DNA from: an uncultured Bacteroidia bacterium
GTDB lineage: Bacteria; Bacteroidota; Bacteroidia; Bacteroidales; F082
Direction: 5' to 3'
Assembly (NCBI GenBank): GCA_902774295.1
Contig: CACYHP010000008.1
Coordinates: forward strand, 1-57,739
Length of the DNA stretch: 57,739 nucleotides
Position numbers and translations under genes: made by a program. The number at the start of each line of letters is the position of its first letter. The stretch's first letter is position 1. The notes under the pieces were generated by a model. It saw only the letters and a list, made by a program, of their open reading frames with translations. It did no database searches and was not told the origin of the DNA. This document shows positions 28,498 to 37,380 of the stretch, one piece after another.

Positions 28498-31400
28498 CTA
28501 CTTGTTGAGTACGAATCTCTTCGTTACCACGAAATCGTTACCGGTTATTTTTACTATATACAGACCGTTTGACATATCCTTCATGGAATAATGCGTCACA
28601 TTGGTGTCGGTGTTTGCTTTAATCTGATCGATAAGCATGCCGTTGTAACTATAAATGCTGATGACTATATCTTTTGAAACGAGTCTGTCGTTATATCCGA
28701 TATAAACCTCACCGTTTGATGGGTTCGGGAACACACTTATCATCTTGTCGTAGTTGATTTCATCCACAGATTGGCCCTGATTGTAATCCTCGGTGTAGAT
28801 GAATATTTCCGATTTTGTCGAGCCGCATTCTGTTGTTATGGTGCATCTCAAAAGCGCATTGCCATATTCGTCAACAGAGACGTATGCCTTGTTTTTGTCG
28901 ATGTCATCAGGAAATACTTGCCATGTGGATGTGCTTTCTGTACCCGCGATATGGTTCGGCGTGTCGTAATAACTGAAAAGTTCCCATGTATACTCGGCAT
29001 TCTCTATATCATAGCCATGCAAACTCGATACCTGAATGTTGTATTCATAGATGTAAGGCATGTAGTCGATGCCTGGTATCACGTATGCTTGCCCGATTAA
29101 AGAGCTGTTGACACTTGGTTTTTCGTGTATTGGAATGTTGATGCTCTTTTCTATCCAATTGTTTACCTTGTCATCAATACCATTGTCAGCAATGATGCAT
29201 CTGTATGTATGGTTGGAGCTGTTCGGGTAGACTTTTGTTGTCTGTGAATATGGATCTGAATACACTCCTCCAGAAGAAGGGAGCCAATAATACGAATAAT
29301 TGCCTGTTCCGCCTGACGGATTAACGGTTAACGTCACTTCATGGTCTTCGCAAATAACGTTGACTGATGATGTGATATAGCTCTCGTCTAAAGATCTGTG
29401 TACAACAACTGACACATTATCCTGATTTACGCATCCGCTTGATGATGTGACTGTTCCTGTGAATACCAGGTGGTCGTTCTCCTCAAGTTGAACGGTCTTT
29501 GCCGTCCTGTGATTAGGCTCGATGAAGTTGCTGATAAGATTGGCTGGTTCCCATGAATATGTGGCACCAGGGATGTTCTCCATATTTAAAATCACCGAAT
29601 TTCCGGCAAGGATATGGTAGGTTTTATATATGTCGCCGCTTTCCTGGATATATGCCATGGCCTCCGGTATCGGATTCACCACGACTATTGGTGATGTGGC
29701 TGTGTAAGTGTGACTGTCGGTGTCGGTAATCACGCAGGTAAAGGTTGTTGATGCTGTCAGCTCCTTGGTTGAGACGGTCTGTGCGGTGTTGGAACCTTCA
29801 ATCAAGTTTGCAGGCTGCCAGTTGAACGAATACTGTTCGGTTCCTCCTGCAGGATTCACTTTTAAAGATGTGGTTTCACCGGAACACAGCTCTGCCTGAC
29901 CTACGATGACTACGTTGCCATATAAAGCATCGCCCACTGCCAATGTCATGCTGCTGGAGCCGGAACAGCCGTCTTTGCTGACAGTTACATGGAATGTTGT
30001 AGGCTCAGTCAGATTCTTAGTGGTAATCTGATTGGTGTTTTGTCCTGATTGTATCAGGTTCGCGGGCTCAGAGCTCCACTCGTATGTCGCTCCCGACATC
30101 TGCGGCACTGACAGGGTGGTCGAGGCATTATAGTTCACATGCGGCGGGTTGGGCCCCGTGATTGTGGCATCTGGTATGGCATTGACAGTGACTGTCACAG
30201 ACTTTGTGAGCGTATTGTGTCCATCGGAGATGGTACATGTGAAGGTGGTGTTCCCAAGCGCCGGATGTGCTGTCGTGGTCGCTGAACTCGGATAGTCAAT
30301 CTGACATGAAGGTGACGATGTCCATGAATATGTGTAATTGCCATATCCTCCTGTTGCTGTCGCAGTGAGATTCGGTGTCGCATCGCCTTCGCAGAAGCTG
30401 GTATTGTCGCTTGTCACGGTGGCAGCAAACTCGTTTCTTATCTGAATTGTCTTGGTCTTGGTGTCACCGCACTCGCCGTTGTTGCCTCCAGTGATTGCCA
30501 CATGGTATGAAACTTGATAATCTCCCGGGCTTGAATAGGTGTGTGTCGGGTTGGCTTGTGTGCTTGTGGTGCCGTCACCGAAGTTCCATTGTCTCACATT
30601 GATCTCACTGGTGTGTCCCGAAGGGCTCGTGGTCTCGGTGCCTGTAAACTGCACTGACTGTCCTGCAACAGCTTCGGTATTGGTGAAGTCGGCGGTCACA
30701 TTAGGAAACACAAACACGTTGATGTTTTCATCGCCGCTCTGTGTGCCAGCCACCACATGGCATGTGTATGAGCCGGCCATGGCGAGTGTGGCATTCTGAC
30801 GTGTCCAGGTTCTTCCGTTATGTGTCTGGTTATCCGGACTCGTCCATGTGTATGAAGCGCCTTCAATGACATTAGCCTCAAGCACCAGATTGCTGCCGTA
30901 ACAAGGTGTGTTGGCAGTTAAGAACGGCTCCAAAATAGAGCAGTCGGTGGTACCAGTACCAGAAGTCTTACTGAAATTGATATTACATGGATGATTCGAG
31001 AAGTTAGTAATAACAAGTATATAATACTGACCACTCTGCGCATTATTAGGTATTTGACAGTTCTCTGTAGGATTCGGTGAGTAACTGCAACTGACGACTT
31101 TTGCACCAGTCAATCCGTTTGGACAAGGCGTAACAGGGTCATCAAAAGGGCCCCAACAACAGAAGTCAATGTCTTCGCCCGGTGTGCTGTACATATAAAT
31201 CGTCATGCCGCCTGAATTCGACATTCTCATATAATACCATGCAGGATTAGGTCTTGTGGACAAACAATCATAATTAGGGCCTGATTCGCCAGATCCTGCA
31301 TTAACACCTGCAGGAAACTGATACATACCATTGTCGGTACAGAAAGGGTCGGCAGTGGCACATTGGTTGTTCTGTCGGTCTTTGACGTATATATCCATCA

Positions 31401-31782
31401 TCATTGATGCCATAAAACCATTGGGTAACTGCGATTTCCATACGTTATATAATTCACCAATCTCATCCTTCGACATGCTGTTGAACGACGCCGTTTCTTT
31501 GCCGTAAAAGTCGTTAAATGTGCTCTCAAGGTTAAAATCATAGCTGTTAGGATTGCGTTTTATGACGAAAACACCGTCGTCTTCGCTTATCGAAACAACA
31601 AAACGATCGTCATTATTCAATAGATAAATCAAATGCACCCTTTGCTCAAACAAACTGATTTTAGTCATGTCAAGAGTAAGGGCGTTATTTATTTTATCAA
31701 AATGATATAAATTCTTGAAATCCTGTGCTTTTACTGCTATTGAAAGCAATAATGCTAATATAAGAAACAGCGTTTTTTTCAT
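28498..31782 (-). CDS. T9SS type A protein with PKD and Ig-like repeats
   Basis: I used the ATG at 31782 (MKKTLFLILALLLSIAVKAQ) as start because it opens a clean signal peptide; this gives 1094 residues. The middle holds a PKD domain around residue 395 (WNFGDGTTSTQANPTHTY), several Ig-like repeats (with TFTCTISDG and similar blocks, about residues 450-800) and a T9SS C-terminal domain (VFPNPSNGEVYIG, YIVKITGNDFVVTKRFVLNK). A -7 box TATCTTTG lies upstream on the minus strand at 31816-31823. Proteins of this plan are adhesins or scaffolds with many repeats. Confidence 0.9.
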   Translation of the reverse strand: MKKTLFLILALLLSIAVKAQDFKNLYHFDKINNALTLDMTKISLFEQRVHLIYLLNNDDRFVVSISEDDGVFVIKRNPNSYDFNLESTFNDFYGKETASFNSMSKDEIGELYNVWKSQLPNGFMASMMMDIYVKDRQNNQCATADPFCTDNGMYQFPAGVNAGSGESGPNYDCLSTRPNPAWYYMRMSNSGGMTIYMYSTPGEDIDFCCWGPFDDPVTPCPNGLTGAKVVSCSYSPNPTENCQIPNNAQSGQYYILVITNFSNHPCNINFSKTSGTGTTDCSILEPFLTANTPCYGSNLVLEANVIEGASYTWTSPDNQTHNGRTWTRQNATLAMAGSYTCHVVAGTQSGDENINVFVFPNVTADFTNTEAVAGQSVQFTGTETTSPSGHTSEINVRQWNFGDGTTSTQANPTHTYSSPGDYQVSYHVAITGGNNGECGDTKTKTIQIRNEFAATVTSDNTSFCEGDATPNLTATATGGYGNYTYSWTSSPSCQIDYPSSATTTAHPALGNTTFTCTISDGHNTLTKSVTVTVNAIPDATITGPNPPHVNYNASTTLSVPQMSGATYEWSSEPANLIQSGQNTNQITTKNLTEPTTFHVTVSKDGCSGSSSMTLAVGDALYGNVVIVGQAELCSGETTSLKVNPAGGTEQYSFNWQPANLIEGSNTAQTVSTKELTASTTFTCVITDTDSHTYTATSPIVVVNPIPEAMAYIQESGDIYKTYHILAGNSVILNMENIPGATYSWEPANLISNFIEPNHRTAKTVQLEENDHLVFTGTVTSSSGCVNQDNVSVVVHRSLDESYITSSVNVICEDHEVTLTVNPSGGTGNYSYYWLPSSGGVYSDPYSQTTKVYPNSSNHTYRCIIADNGIDDKVNNWIEKSINIPIHEKPSVNSSLIGQAYVIPGIDYMPYIYEYNIQVSSLHGYDIENAEYTWELFSYYDTPNHIAGTESTSTWQVFPDDIDKNKAYVSVDEYGNALLRCTITTECGSTKSEIFIYTEDYNQGQSVDEINYDKMISVFPNPSNGEVYIGYNDRLVSKDIVISIYSYNGMLIDQIKANTDTNVTHYSMKDMSNGLYIVKITGNDFVVTKRFVLNK

Positions 31783-31815
31783 TTTTTGCAATGACTTAAT
31801 GATTAATCCAATCTG

Positions 31816-31823
31816 CAAAGATA
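31816..31823 (-). promoter_or_regulatory. -7 promoter element for the PKD/T9SS gene
   Basis: Minus-strand TATCTTTG, 33 bases before the ATG at 31782, matches the -7 consensus; the -33 is not clear. Confidence 0.45.
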
Positions 31824-31868
31824 CTAAAAATTTTTTTCATAAGAAAAAAAATAGTTAGAAGTGGAATG

Positions 31869-32450
31869 TTAACTTCTAACTTGTAAAAACTCAACGAGTT
31901 TTTGAACCGCTCTTCCTCTGTGCGAAATTTTGTTTTTCTCTTCCATTGACATTTCAGCGAACGACTCTTCATAGCCGTCAGGCTGGAAGATAGGGTCGTA
32001 GCCGAAGCCACCATTGCCTTGCTCTTCCTCAAGAATCCTGCCGTTTACAATGCCTTCGAAGAAATATTGTTTTCCGTTGAGATTCAATGCGATAACTGTT
32101 CTGAAACGTGCTTTTCTGTTCTTGATTCCTTTCATCGCGGCAAGCAATTTCACCACGTTGTCGTGATAAGAGCAGCCCTCGCCGGCATATCTTGCTGAAT
32201 AGACTCCAGGAGCGCCGTCCAATGCCTCGACTTCCAGTCCGGTGTCGTCGGCAAAACAATTCAAATGATAATTATTGGTTACGAAATCCGCCTTAATCTT
32301 GGCGTTGTCTTGAAGATTGTCGCCATCTTCCACGATATCGGTCTCGCATCCGATGTCGCGTAAGCCAACAACCTCATAGTTCTTTAAAATATTCCTAATC
32401 TCCGCTAATTTATTCTTATTATGCGTAGCAAAAACTAACTTCTCTTTCAT
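31869..32450 (-). CDS. rdgB: XTP/dITP diphosphatase (RdgB/HAM1)
   Basis: RdgB removes non-canonical purine triphosphates by cleaving them to monophosphates. At 193 residues it shows the N-terminal [12 protein letters not shown] motif (T/SxNxxK), the central [23 protein letters not shown] block and [11 protein letters not shown]. All are normal for the family. The product should be cytoplasmic and metal-dependent. The gene follows ung after 27 bases of AAACT-type repeat, and both are probably transcribed together from the promoter before ung. Confidence 0.96.
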   Translation of the reverse strand: MKEKLVFATHNKNKLAEIRNILKNYEVVGLRDIGCETDIVEDGDNLQDNAKIKADFVTNNYHLNCFADDTGLEVEALDGAPGVYSARYAGEGCSYHDNVVKLLAAMKGIKNRKARFRTVIALNLNGKQYFFEGIVNGRILEEEQGNGGFGYDPIFQPDGYEESFAEMSMEEKNKISHRGRAVQKLVEFLQVRS

Positions 32451-32477
32451 CTTTAAACTATTAAACTGTAAACTATT
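32451..32477. repeat. Short AAACT-type repeat spacer before rdgB
   Basis: The ung-rdgB spacer is made of repeated TTAAACT, GTAAACT and TTTAAAC units. It is like the spacers in the bat operon at 37298, 39199 and 43912. Confidence 0.55.
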
Positions 32478-33164
32478 TTAAACGATAACATCCCACTTAA
32501 TCGGTGCTATACCATTATTAATAAGGTATTGATTTGCCTGTGAGAAATGCCTGCAGCCGAAGAATCCCCGGCTTGCTGAGAGTGGGGAAGGGTGCACTGT
32601 CTTTAAAATGAGGTGTTTGCTGTGGTCGATAAGTCCTTCCTTGGCGATGGCGTAGTTACCCCAAAGCATAAACACGAGGTGTTCTTTCTTCTCAGATAAG
32701 GCTCTGATTGCCGCATCGGTGAACTGTTGCCATCCGATTTTCGCATGTGATGCTGCCATGTTTGCTCTCACCGTCAGTGATGCGTTGAGCAGTAATACTC
32801 CTTCATCGGCCCATCTCTCGAGATTTCCGTTGCGTGGGATAGGCATCCCGATGTCGGTGTGAAGCTCCTTGAAGATGTTCTGCAGGCTTGGTGGCGGCTG
32901 TATCCCGTTAGGCACTGAAAATGCCAGACCGTGTGCCTGCCCGACGCCATGATACGGGTCCTGACCTAAAATCACCACCTTCACCTTGTCGAATGGCGTG
33001 CGGTTGAACGCGTTAAATATCAACGGTGACGGCGGATAGACCACATATTGGCGTTTTTCTTCTATCAGAAACGTCTTGATGCCGGCGAAATACGACGATT
33101 CAAACTCTTGCTGCAGAGCGTCGTACCATCCTTTTTCGATGTCAGGCTTCCTGATTTCTCCCAT
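32478..33164 (-). CDS. ung: Uracil-DNA glycosylase (family 1)
   Basis: Ung cuts uracil from DNA, starting base-excision repair. The 228 residues contain the water-activating motif VVILGQDPYHG (D69), the PPPSLQNIFKE loop and the minor-groove intercalation loop HPSPLSASRGFFGCRHF near residue 195, with no deviation from active members. It heads an ung-rdgB transcript, two nucleotide-pool or DNA-hygiene enzymes. A minus-strand -7 box is at 33193-33200. Confidence 0.97.
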   Translation of the reverse strand: MGEIRKPDIEKGWYDALQQEFESSYFAGIKTFLIEEKRQYVVYPPSPLIFNAFNRTPFDKVKVVILGQDPYHGVGQAHGLAFSVPNGIQPPPSLQNIFKELHTDIGMPIPRNGNLERWADEGVLLLNASLTVRANMAASHAKIGWQQFTDAAIRALSEKKEHLVFMLWGNYAIAKEGLIDHSKHLILKTVHPSPLSASRGFFGCRHFSQANQYLINNGIAPIKWDVIV

Positions 33165-33192
33165 GACGAAAATTTTTATTTGTTTTCGTGTA

Positions 33193-33200
33193 CAAAATTA
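33193..33200 (-). promoter_or_regulatory. -7 promoter element for ung
   Basis: Minus-strand TAATTTTG, about 28 bases before the ung ATG, matches TAnnTTTG. No firm -33. Confidence 0.4.
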
Positions 33201-33246
33201 GAAAAAAAATCGTTTCTTTGTAAACGGAAATTTAATAATACTAAAT

Positions 33247-33378
33247 ATGAAGAAAATAGCAATGTTATTGGTGATAGTGTTCACTCTCGGACTTTTGCTC
33301 TCGGCTTGCAAGTCATCGTCGAAGACTTGTCCCGCCTACGGTGAGCATCAGCAATACCAACGAGAAAACATCTATTAA
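33247..33378 (+). CDS. Small lipoprotein (43 residues)
   Basis: A short frame at 33247-33378 encodes MKKIAMLLVIVFTLGLLL, then SACK, i.e. a signal peptide with lipobox LLSAC, and a mature part of about 23 residues: CKSSSKTCPAYGEHQQYQRE and NIY. Small Bacteroidota lipoproteins with a C-P-A-Y motif after a short linker are recalled from other genomes. Two cysteines remain in the mature part (C21 for lipid, C28). The gene is divergent from ung and runs into a strong terminator one base after its stop, which supports it as a real transcript. Confidence 0.75.
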   Translation: MKKIAMLLVIVFTLGLLLSACKSSSKTCPAYGEHQQYQRENIY

Positions 33379-33379
33379 C

Positions 33380-33415
33380 AAAAAAAAGGCGCCCGCGACG
33401 CGGGCGCCTTTTTTT
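33380..33415. terminator. Bidirectional rho-independent terminator
   Basis: A perfect 9-bp GC-rich stem (GGCGCCCGC, 33388-33396, with 33400-33408) and 3-base loop is flanked by 8 A on the left and 7 T on the right. It ends both the 43-residue lipoprotein gene (+) and the BNR/T9SS gene (-), which stops at 33432. Confidence 0.95.
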
Positions 33416-33431
33416 ATCGATTTTTCCGTTA

Positions 33432-36377
33432 TTAGTATACTAAGAACTTGCCAGTTTCAGTCTTGCTGCCAGCCTTGACGCGGATGATGTATGAACCGCT
33501 TGCGAGGTTTTCAGCATTGAATGTAACTGTGTGCTCACCTGCTATATAGTAACCAAGCTCGCTGTTAACCACCATACGGCCTGTGAGGTCGAAAATCTGG
33601 TAGCTTACATTGGCGTTCTCGTTAAGAGTAATGTTGATCTGACCATTATCCTTAACTGGGTTAGGATAGACGCTGAGCTGTGCTGTAGCTGTTGTCTCGT
33701 TCTCGTTAACACCGAGGTCGCCGCCTTCTTTGTATGTGTCGCATGAGAGGACACCTGCACCGTATGTTGCAGCATAAATCATACCCTCATTGTAGACACC
33801 AGGATAGACGACGTATGTAGGAACACCCATCTCATCGTAAAGGATGTCGATCTTTTCTTCGTGGTTCTTCTGAACTGCCTGTTTGATGTCCATCACTGGG
33901 CAAGCTGCATCACCTGACTTGGTCCATGTTGAACCGTTCTCAGAGACGTAGAGGCCGCATTCTGTACCAACCATCAACAAGCCTGTGCTCTTTTCAATCA
34001 AGCATGAGTAAGCTGGAACCTGTGGGAGGTTGCCCTGAACTGACTCGAATGATGTGCCGGCGTTGTTTGAACGGTATGCGTATGCTGTGTTGCCATAGTT
34101 TCCTAAAGAAACGAGAACCTTATTGTTGTTTGAAGGATCGATTGAGATGCCTGTGACAGCCTGTCCGCTGAAGCCTGTGAGCTGGCTGAATGTGACGACG
34201 CATGCTGCTGAGTCGACGCTAGCCTGAGCTGGTGTGTAGGCGTGGGCGAGACCTGTAACTTTATAGAGGTTACCTTCTGCTGTACCAACCATTGCCATGT
34301 CACCGTCACCGCTGATAGCAACAGCTGTTGGGATACCTTCAAGAGTGCTGATCTGGCACCATTCTGTGGCTTTGTTGAAGATAAGAGCCTCTCTTGTCAT
34401 ATAGAGCTTGCCTTCAACACCGACAACATACAATGAGCTGAGTGGGTCGTGGATGCCACGGATAGTGTCACCTGGCAGACAGCATGGTGTGCCGTGCTCG
34501 TCTGTATGGATAGCATCAGCTGCTGTGATGTAGTAATCAACAGGATAGCCAGCCTGGTTGCTATATGCATAAACCAAATCACCGACATAGCTCACAGTTC
34601 TGATAGGAGCGAACAATGTATCAACAGGGTTGTTGGCATCATCGTAGTTCTCAAAGAATGCGTATGGTGTTCTGAATGCATTAGCGTTTGTGATAACTGG
34701 ATCAGTTCCACCACCTTCGAAGTTACCGTCATAGTCAACACCGCCAGTCTGTGTTCTGTAGATAGGTGTTGAAAGGCTACCTGTAGCTGACACAAAGAAG
34801 ATATATGGGTCGATTGTTGAAACAGCGCAAGGACCGCCAGCATATTGCTTGTCAAAATAGCTTGATGCATAACCGTTGTTTGTAGGATGTGGGAAAACAA
34901 CCGTACCGGTTGTTGCATTGTTCACTTGATCGGTGCCTGATAAGACGATTGTTCCATGGTCGAGACCACCGCTAATCACTGATCCTGCTGGTAAACCGCC
35001 GACACCGACGCTCATCATACGTGCTGTTGAGCAGTGTTGGTCGTCTGTGATGAAGTAGCGGTTGCTGCCTGTGAAGGTGTATGTGCTTTCTGAATATGTG
35101 CCTTTGAAGATACCGCCGTTAGTTCCGACGAAGAAATAACCAGCGTTTGTTGGGTTGAATGCCACAGTCTGAATGCCCATGTGGATATATGTAGGCATAT
35201 ATTCTGATGAGAAATATTCAGACACTTTTAATGGTCTGTAGCTGTTGACGCCCTGTCCTGTTATGTCTTTAACTTCCCAGAGGTCTGTACCGCCCATGAG
35301 GAGTCTTCTTGGGTTGTCAGGATAAACAATCATGTATCCGTTGAGGCATTTAGGATCTTCGCTTGTTCCAAAGATCTGGTACATGTTTGTTCCTGCTACT
35401 GCAACAGCCCATGTGTTACCATTGTCGCTTGAGAAGTAAACATTACCAACTCCGTAAACCTTGTTGTTGCTGTCATATCTATAATATGCGATATACATGT
35501 AGTTGGCGTTGTTTTCCGACATTGCGATGACTTTTGAATATTCATTGCTTGGAAGCTGTGCTGTTCCTGTAATCATCTGGAATGCGTTGCCTGATTTGGC
35601 GAGGAAGACGTTAACTGTGTCAGCGGCGAGGACGTCACCGTTGTTGTTTGCTTTAACGCTTCTGAAGCAACCTTCCTGAACGTTGGTCCAGCTTTCACCG
35701 TTGTTTTCACTGACCATGATACCGGCTGCTGTAGCGGCGTAAATCTTGCCGTTGGTATAAGCTAACTCGTTAACATAGCCCCAACCGTTTGTTGCTGTAG
35801 GTGTTGTTGAAGGAAGAAGCACAGGTGTTGTTGTGCCTGCAGCCATCTTGTAGATACCTCTTCCAATGAAACCTGCTTCATAATTGATGTCGGCTAAGCC
35901 GTTGAGAAGTTGTGCGTCGCGACCGTCACCAGTGCCAATGAAAATGTCACCAGCTGAGTTCTTGACCATGCAGCTGATAGGGAGGCTTAAGTTGGTGATT
36001 CTCTGGAACGTGACACCACCATTGGTTGTCTTGTAAAGATCACCACCCATTGTTCCGATCAAGACTGTACCATCGTTGTTGTAGATGATAGCTTTTGTCA
36101 ATCCGCCGTAGTTGTCCGGACCTGCATACTGCCAGGTCAAGCTGGCGTCTCTGGATGATGTTTGAGCAGCTTTCTGACCCTGAATTAATAAAGCTGGGTC
36201 GATCAAACCGGTCTCTTGATTTGCGCGAATGCTCTTCATAAATGAAGAAATTGTAGCTTTTGAGCCAGTCCTAGGAGTGTAATTTCCTTGGTTTCCGGCA
36301 GCGTTAGCCACGATACTTGCTTGAGCTAACACCATGGTTATCAAAAGCATACTTAACGGTAAAAATCTTTTTTTCAT
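33432..36377 (-). CDS. T9SS type A protein with BNR-type beta-propeller
   Basis: This 981-residue secreted protein starts at ATG 36377 (MKKRFLPLSMLLITMVLAQA), just after upstream in-frame Met codons at 36395 and 36416. The body has the repeats of a sialidase/BNR- or sortilin-type propeller: DGTVLIGTMGGDLYKTTNGG near residue 95, SENNGESWTNVQEG and SDNGNTWAVAV later, with ASP-box-like S-x-D-x-G-x-T-W. A type A T9SS domain closes it (LSVYPNPVKDNGQI, IFDLTGRMV, GSYIIRVKAGSK). No catalytic residues of sialidases are visible. It has its own promoter at 36430-36462 and a shared terminator. Likely a surface protein of unknown ligand. Confidence 0.9.
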   Translation of the reverse strand: MKKRFLPLSMLLITMVLAQASIVANAAGNQGNYTPRTGSKATISSFMKSIRANQETGLIDPALLIQGQKAAQTSSRDASLTWQYAGPDNYGGLTKAIIYNNDGTVLIGTMGGDLYKTTNGGVTFQRITNLSLPISCMVKNSAGDIFIGTGDGRDAQLLNGLADINYEAGFIGRGIYKMAAGTTTPVLLPSTTPTATNGWGYVNELAYTNGKIYAATAAGIMVSENNGESWTNVQEGCFRSVKANNNGDVLAADTVNVFLAKSGNAFQMITGTAQLPSNEYSKVIAMSENNANYMYIAYYRYDSNNKVYGVGNVYFSSDNGNTWAVAVAGTNMYQIFGTSEDPKCLNGYMIVYPDNPRRLLMGGTDLWEVKDITGQGVNSYRPLKVSEYFSSEYMPTYIHMGIQTVAFNPTNAGYFFVGTNGGIFKGTYSESTYTFTGSNRYFITDDQHCSTARMMSVGVGGLPAGSVISGGLDHGTIVLSGTDQVNNATTGTVVFPHPTNNGYASSYFDKQYAGGPCAVSTIDPYIFFVSATGSLSTPIYRTQTGGVDYDGNFEGGGTDPVITNANAFRTPYAFFENYDDANNPVDTLFAPIRTVSYVGDLVYAYSNQAGYPVDYYITAADAIHTDEHGTPCCLPGDTIRGIHDPLSSLYVVGVEGKLYMTREALIFNKATEWCQISTLEGIPTAVAISGDGDMAMVGTAEGNLYKVTGLAHAYTPAQASVDSAACVVTFSQLTGFSGQAVTGISIDPSNNNKVLVSLGNYGNTAYAYRSNNAGTSFESVQGNLPQVPAYSCLIEKSTGLLMVGTECGLYVSENGSTWTKSGDAACPVMDIKQAVQKNHEEKIDILYDEMGVPTYVVYPGVYNEGMIYAATYGAGVLSCDTYKEGGDLGVNENETTATAQLSVYPNPVKDNGQINITLNENANVSYQIFDLTGRMVVNSELGYYIAGEHTVTFNAENLASGSYIIRVKAGSKTETGKFLVY

Positions 36378-36429
36378 ATCACGTAATTTAGACATTAATT
36401 TCAAATGTAAATGCACTATTTTTAGGGTT

Positions 36430-36462
36430 CAAAAATACAACATTTTTTTGAACCACACAAAA
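36430..36462 (-). promoter_or_regulatory. Promoter for the BNR/T9SS gene
   Basis: On the minus strand, TTTTG (36462-36458) and TATTTTTG (36437-36430) are 20 bases apart, a full match to the Bacteroidota promoter. The transcript would carry a leader of about 45-50 bases before the ATG at 36377. Confidence 0.7.
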
Positions 36463-36538
36463 TATTTTAGGAAAAAATTTAAATATTTTTTCTCCTAAAA
36501 CACTAAACCACACATATTCAATGTTTAAGACTTCTAAA

Positions 36539-37297
36539 TTAGTATTTAATTGTAGAAGAAGAAGGCATCCAACCCACACTGCCGTCAGCTATTTTAATCT
36601 TATCCCATTTGTCGGTGTTGTCGATGATCTCAACTTTAGTGCCTTCGTGCAAGACGAAAAGGTCAACACCGGATGATGATGGAGAGCTTTTCACCGTGAT
36701 GGTTGGCGTCATCACGATAGCCTCGTTGTGCTCGTTGATGTATTTGTGTTTTTGCGAAGCGAAAATAATACTGCAGATGAATATCACAAGCACCAAGATG
36801 CCAGTGAAGAACGTGATTTTTCTCGTTCCTTTTGTGCGTGCTGTAAAATAAAAGAATAACAGCGCTAACAATATGCCGAAGATCTTTAATGATGCCTTGG
36901 CCCAGCCATTGGCAGATAAAAGATTTCCAATACTTCTCCACCATCTGGTCATGAAGAATACCGGCACGGGCTCAATCTTATCAGTGATGAGAGCGTTAGC
37001 TATCGCCAGATTTTGCTTGATTTCATCATTGTTAGGATCCAGCTTCAAGGCCTTCTCGTAATTGAGAATCGCCATCGGATAGTTCCTCATTTTGAAATAA
37101 GTATTGCCTATATTATATAATAAAGGTGCTGACACATATCCTTCCTCTATTATTCCCTCATAAATCATCAGCGCAGTGTCATACTGACTCTCATTATAAT
37201 AGAAATTGGCCTTTGCAAACTCTTGTTCCTGAATGACTTGCGCTTTCAATCCCAACGCAGCCATCATTACAACCATCACCAAATATATCTTTTTCAT
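36539..37297 (-). CDS. batE: BatE: TPR and SH3-like domain protein
   Basis: BatE belongs to the aerotolerance operon and is a membrane-bound periplasmic or cytoplasmic-face scaffold. The 252 residues show a signal peptide (1-19), TPR repeats around 30-100 (ALMIYEGIIEEGYVSAPLLY, YNIGNTYFKMRNYPMAILNY), two transmembrane helices (about 130-175), and an SH3b domain at the C-terminus (TITVKSSPSSSGVDLFVLHE and WDKIKIADGSVGWMPSS). It is the last gene of the operon; no clear terminator follows in the gap before the next gene's promoter. Confidence 0.88.
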   Translation of the reverse strand: MKKIYLVMVVMMAALGLKAQVIQEQEFAKANFYYNESQYDTALMIYEGIIEEGYVSAPLLYNIGNTYFKMRNYPMAILNYEKALKLDPNNDEIKQNLAIANALITDKIEPVPVFFMTRWWRSIGNLLSANGWAKASLKIFGILLALLFFYFTARTKGTRKITFFTGILVLVIFICSIIFASQKHKYINEHNEAIVMTPTITVKSSPSSSGVDLFVLHEGTKVEIIDNTDKWDKIKIADGSVGWMPSSSTIKY

Positions 37298-37380
37298 CGT
37301 CTAATTTTTAAACTTTAATACTCTTTAACTTTAAACTTTAAAACTACTCTAAACTCTACACTCTAAACTCTACACTTTAA
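37298..37380. repeat. AAACT-type repeat spacer between batD and batE
   Basis: The 83-base spacer consists almost only of ACTTTAA, ACTCTAA and ACTCTAC heptamer-like units, about ten copies. It continues the repeat theme seen before batD and DUF58. Confidence 0.65.
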
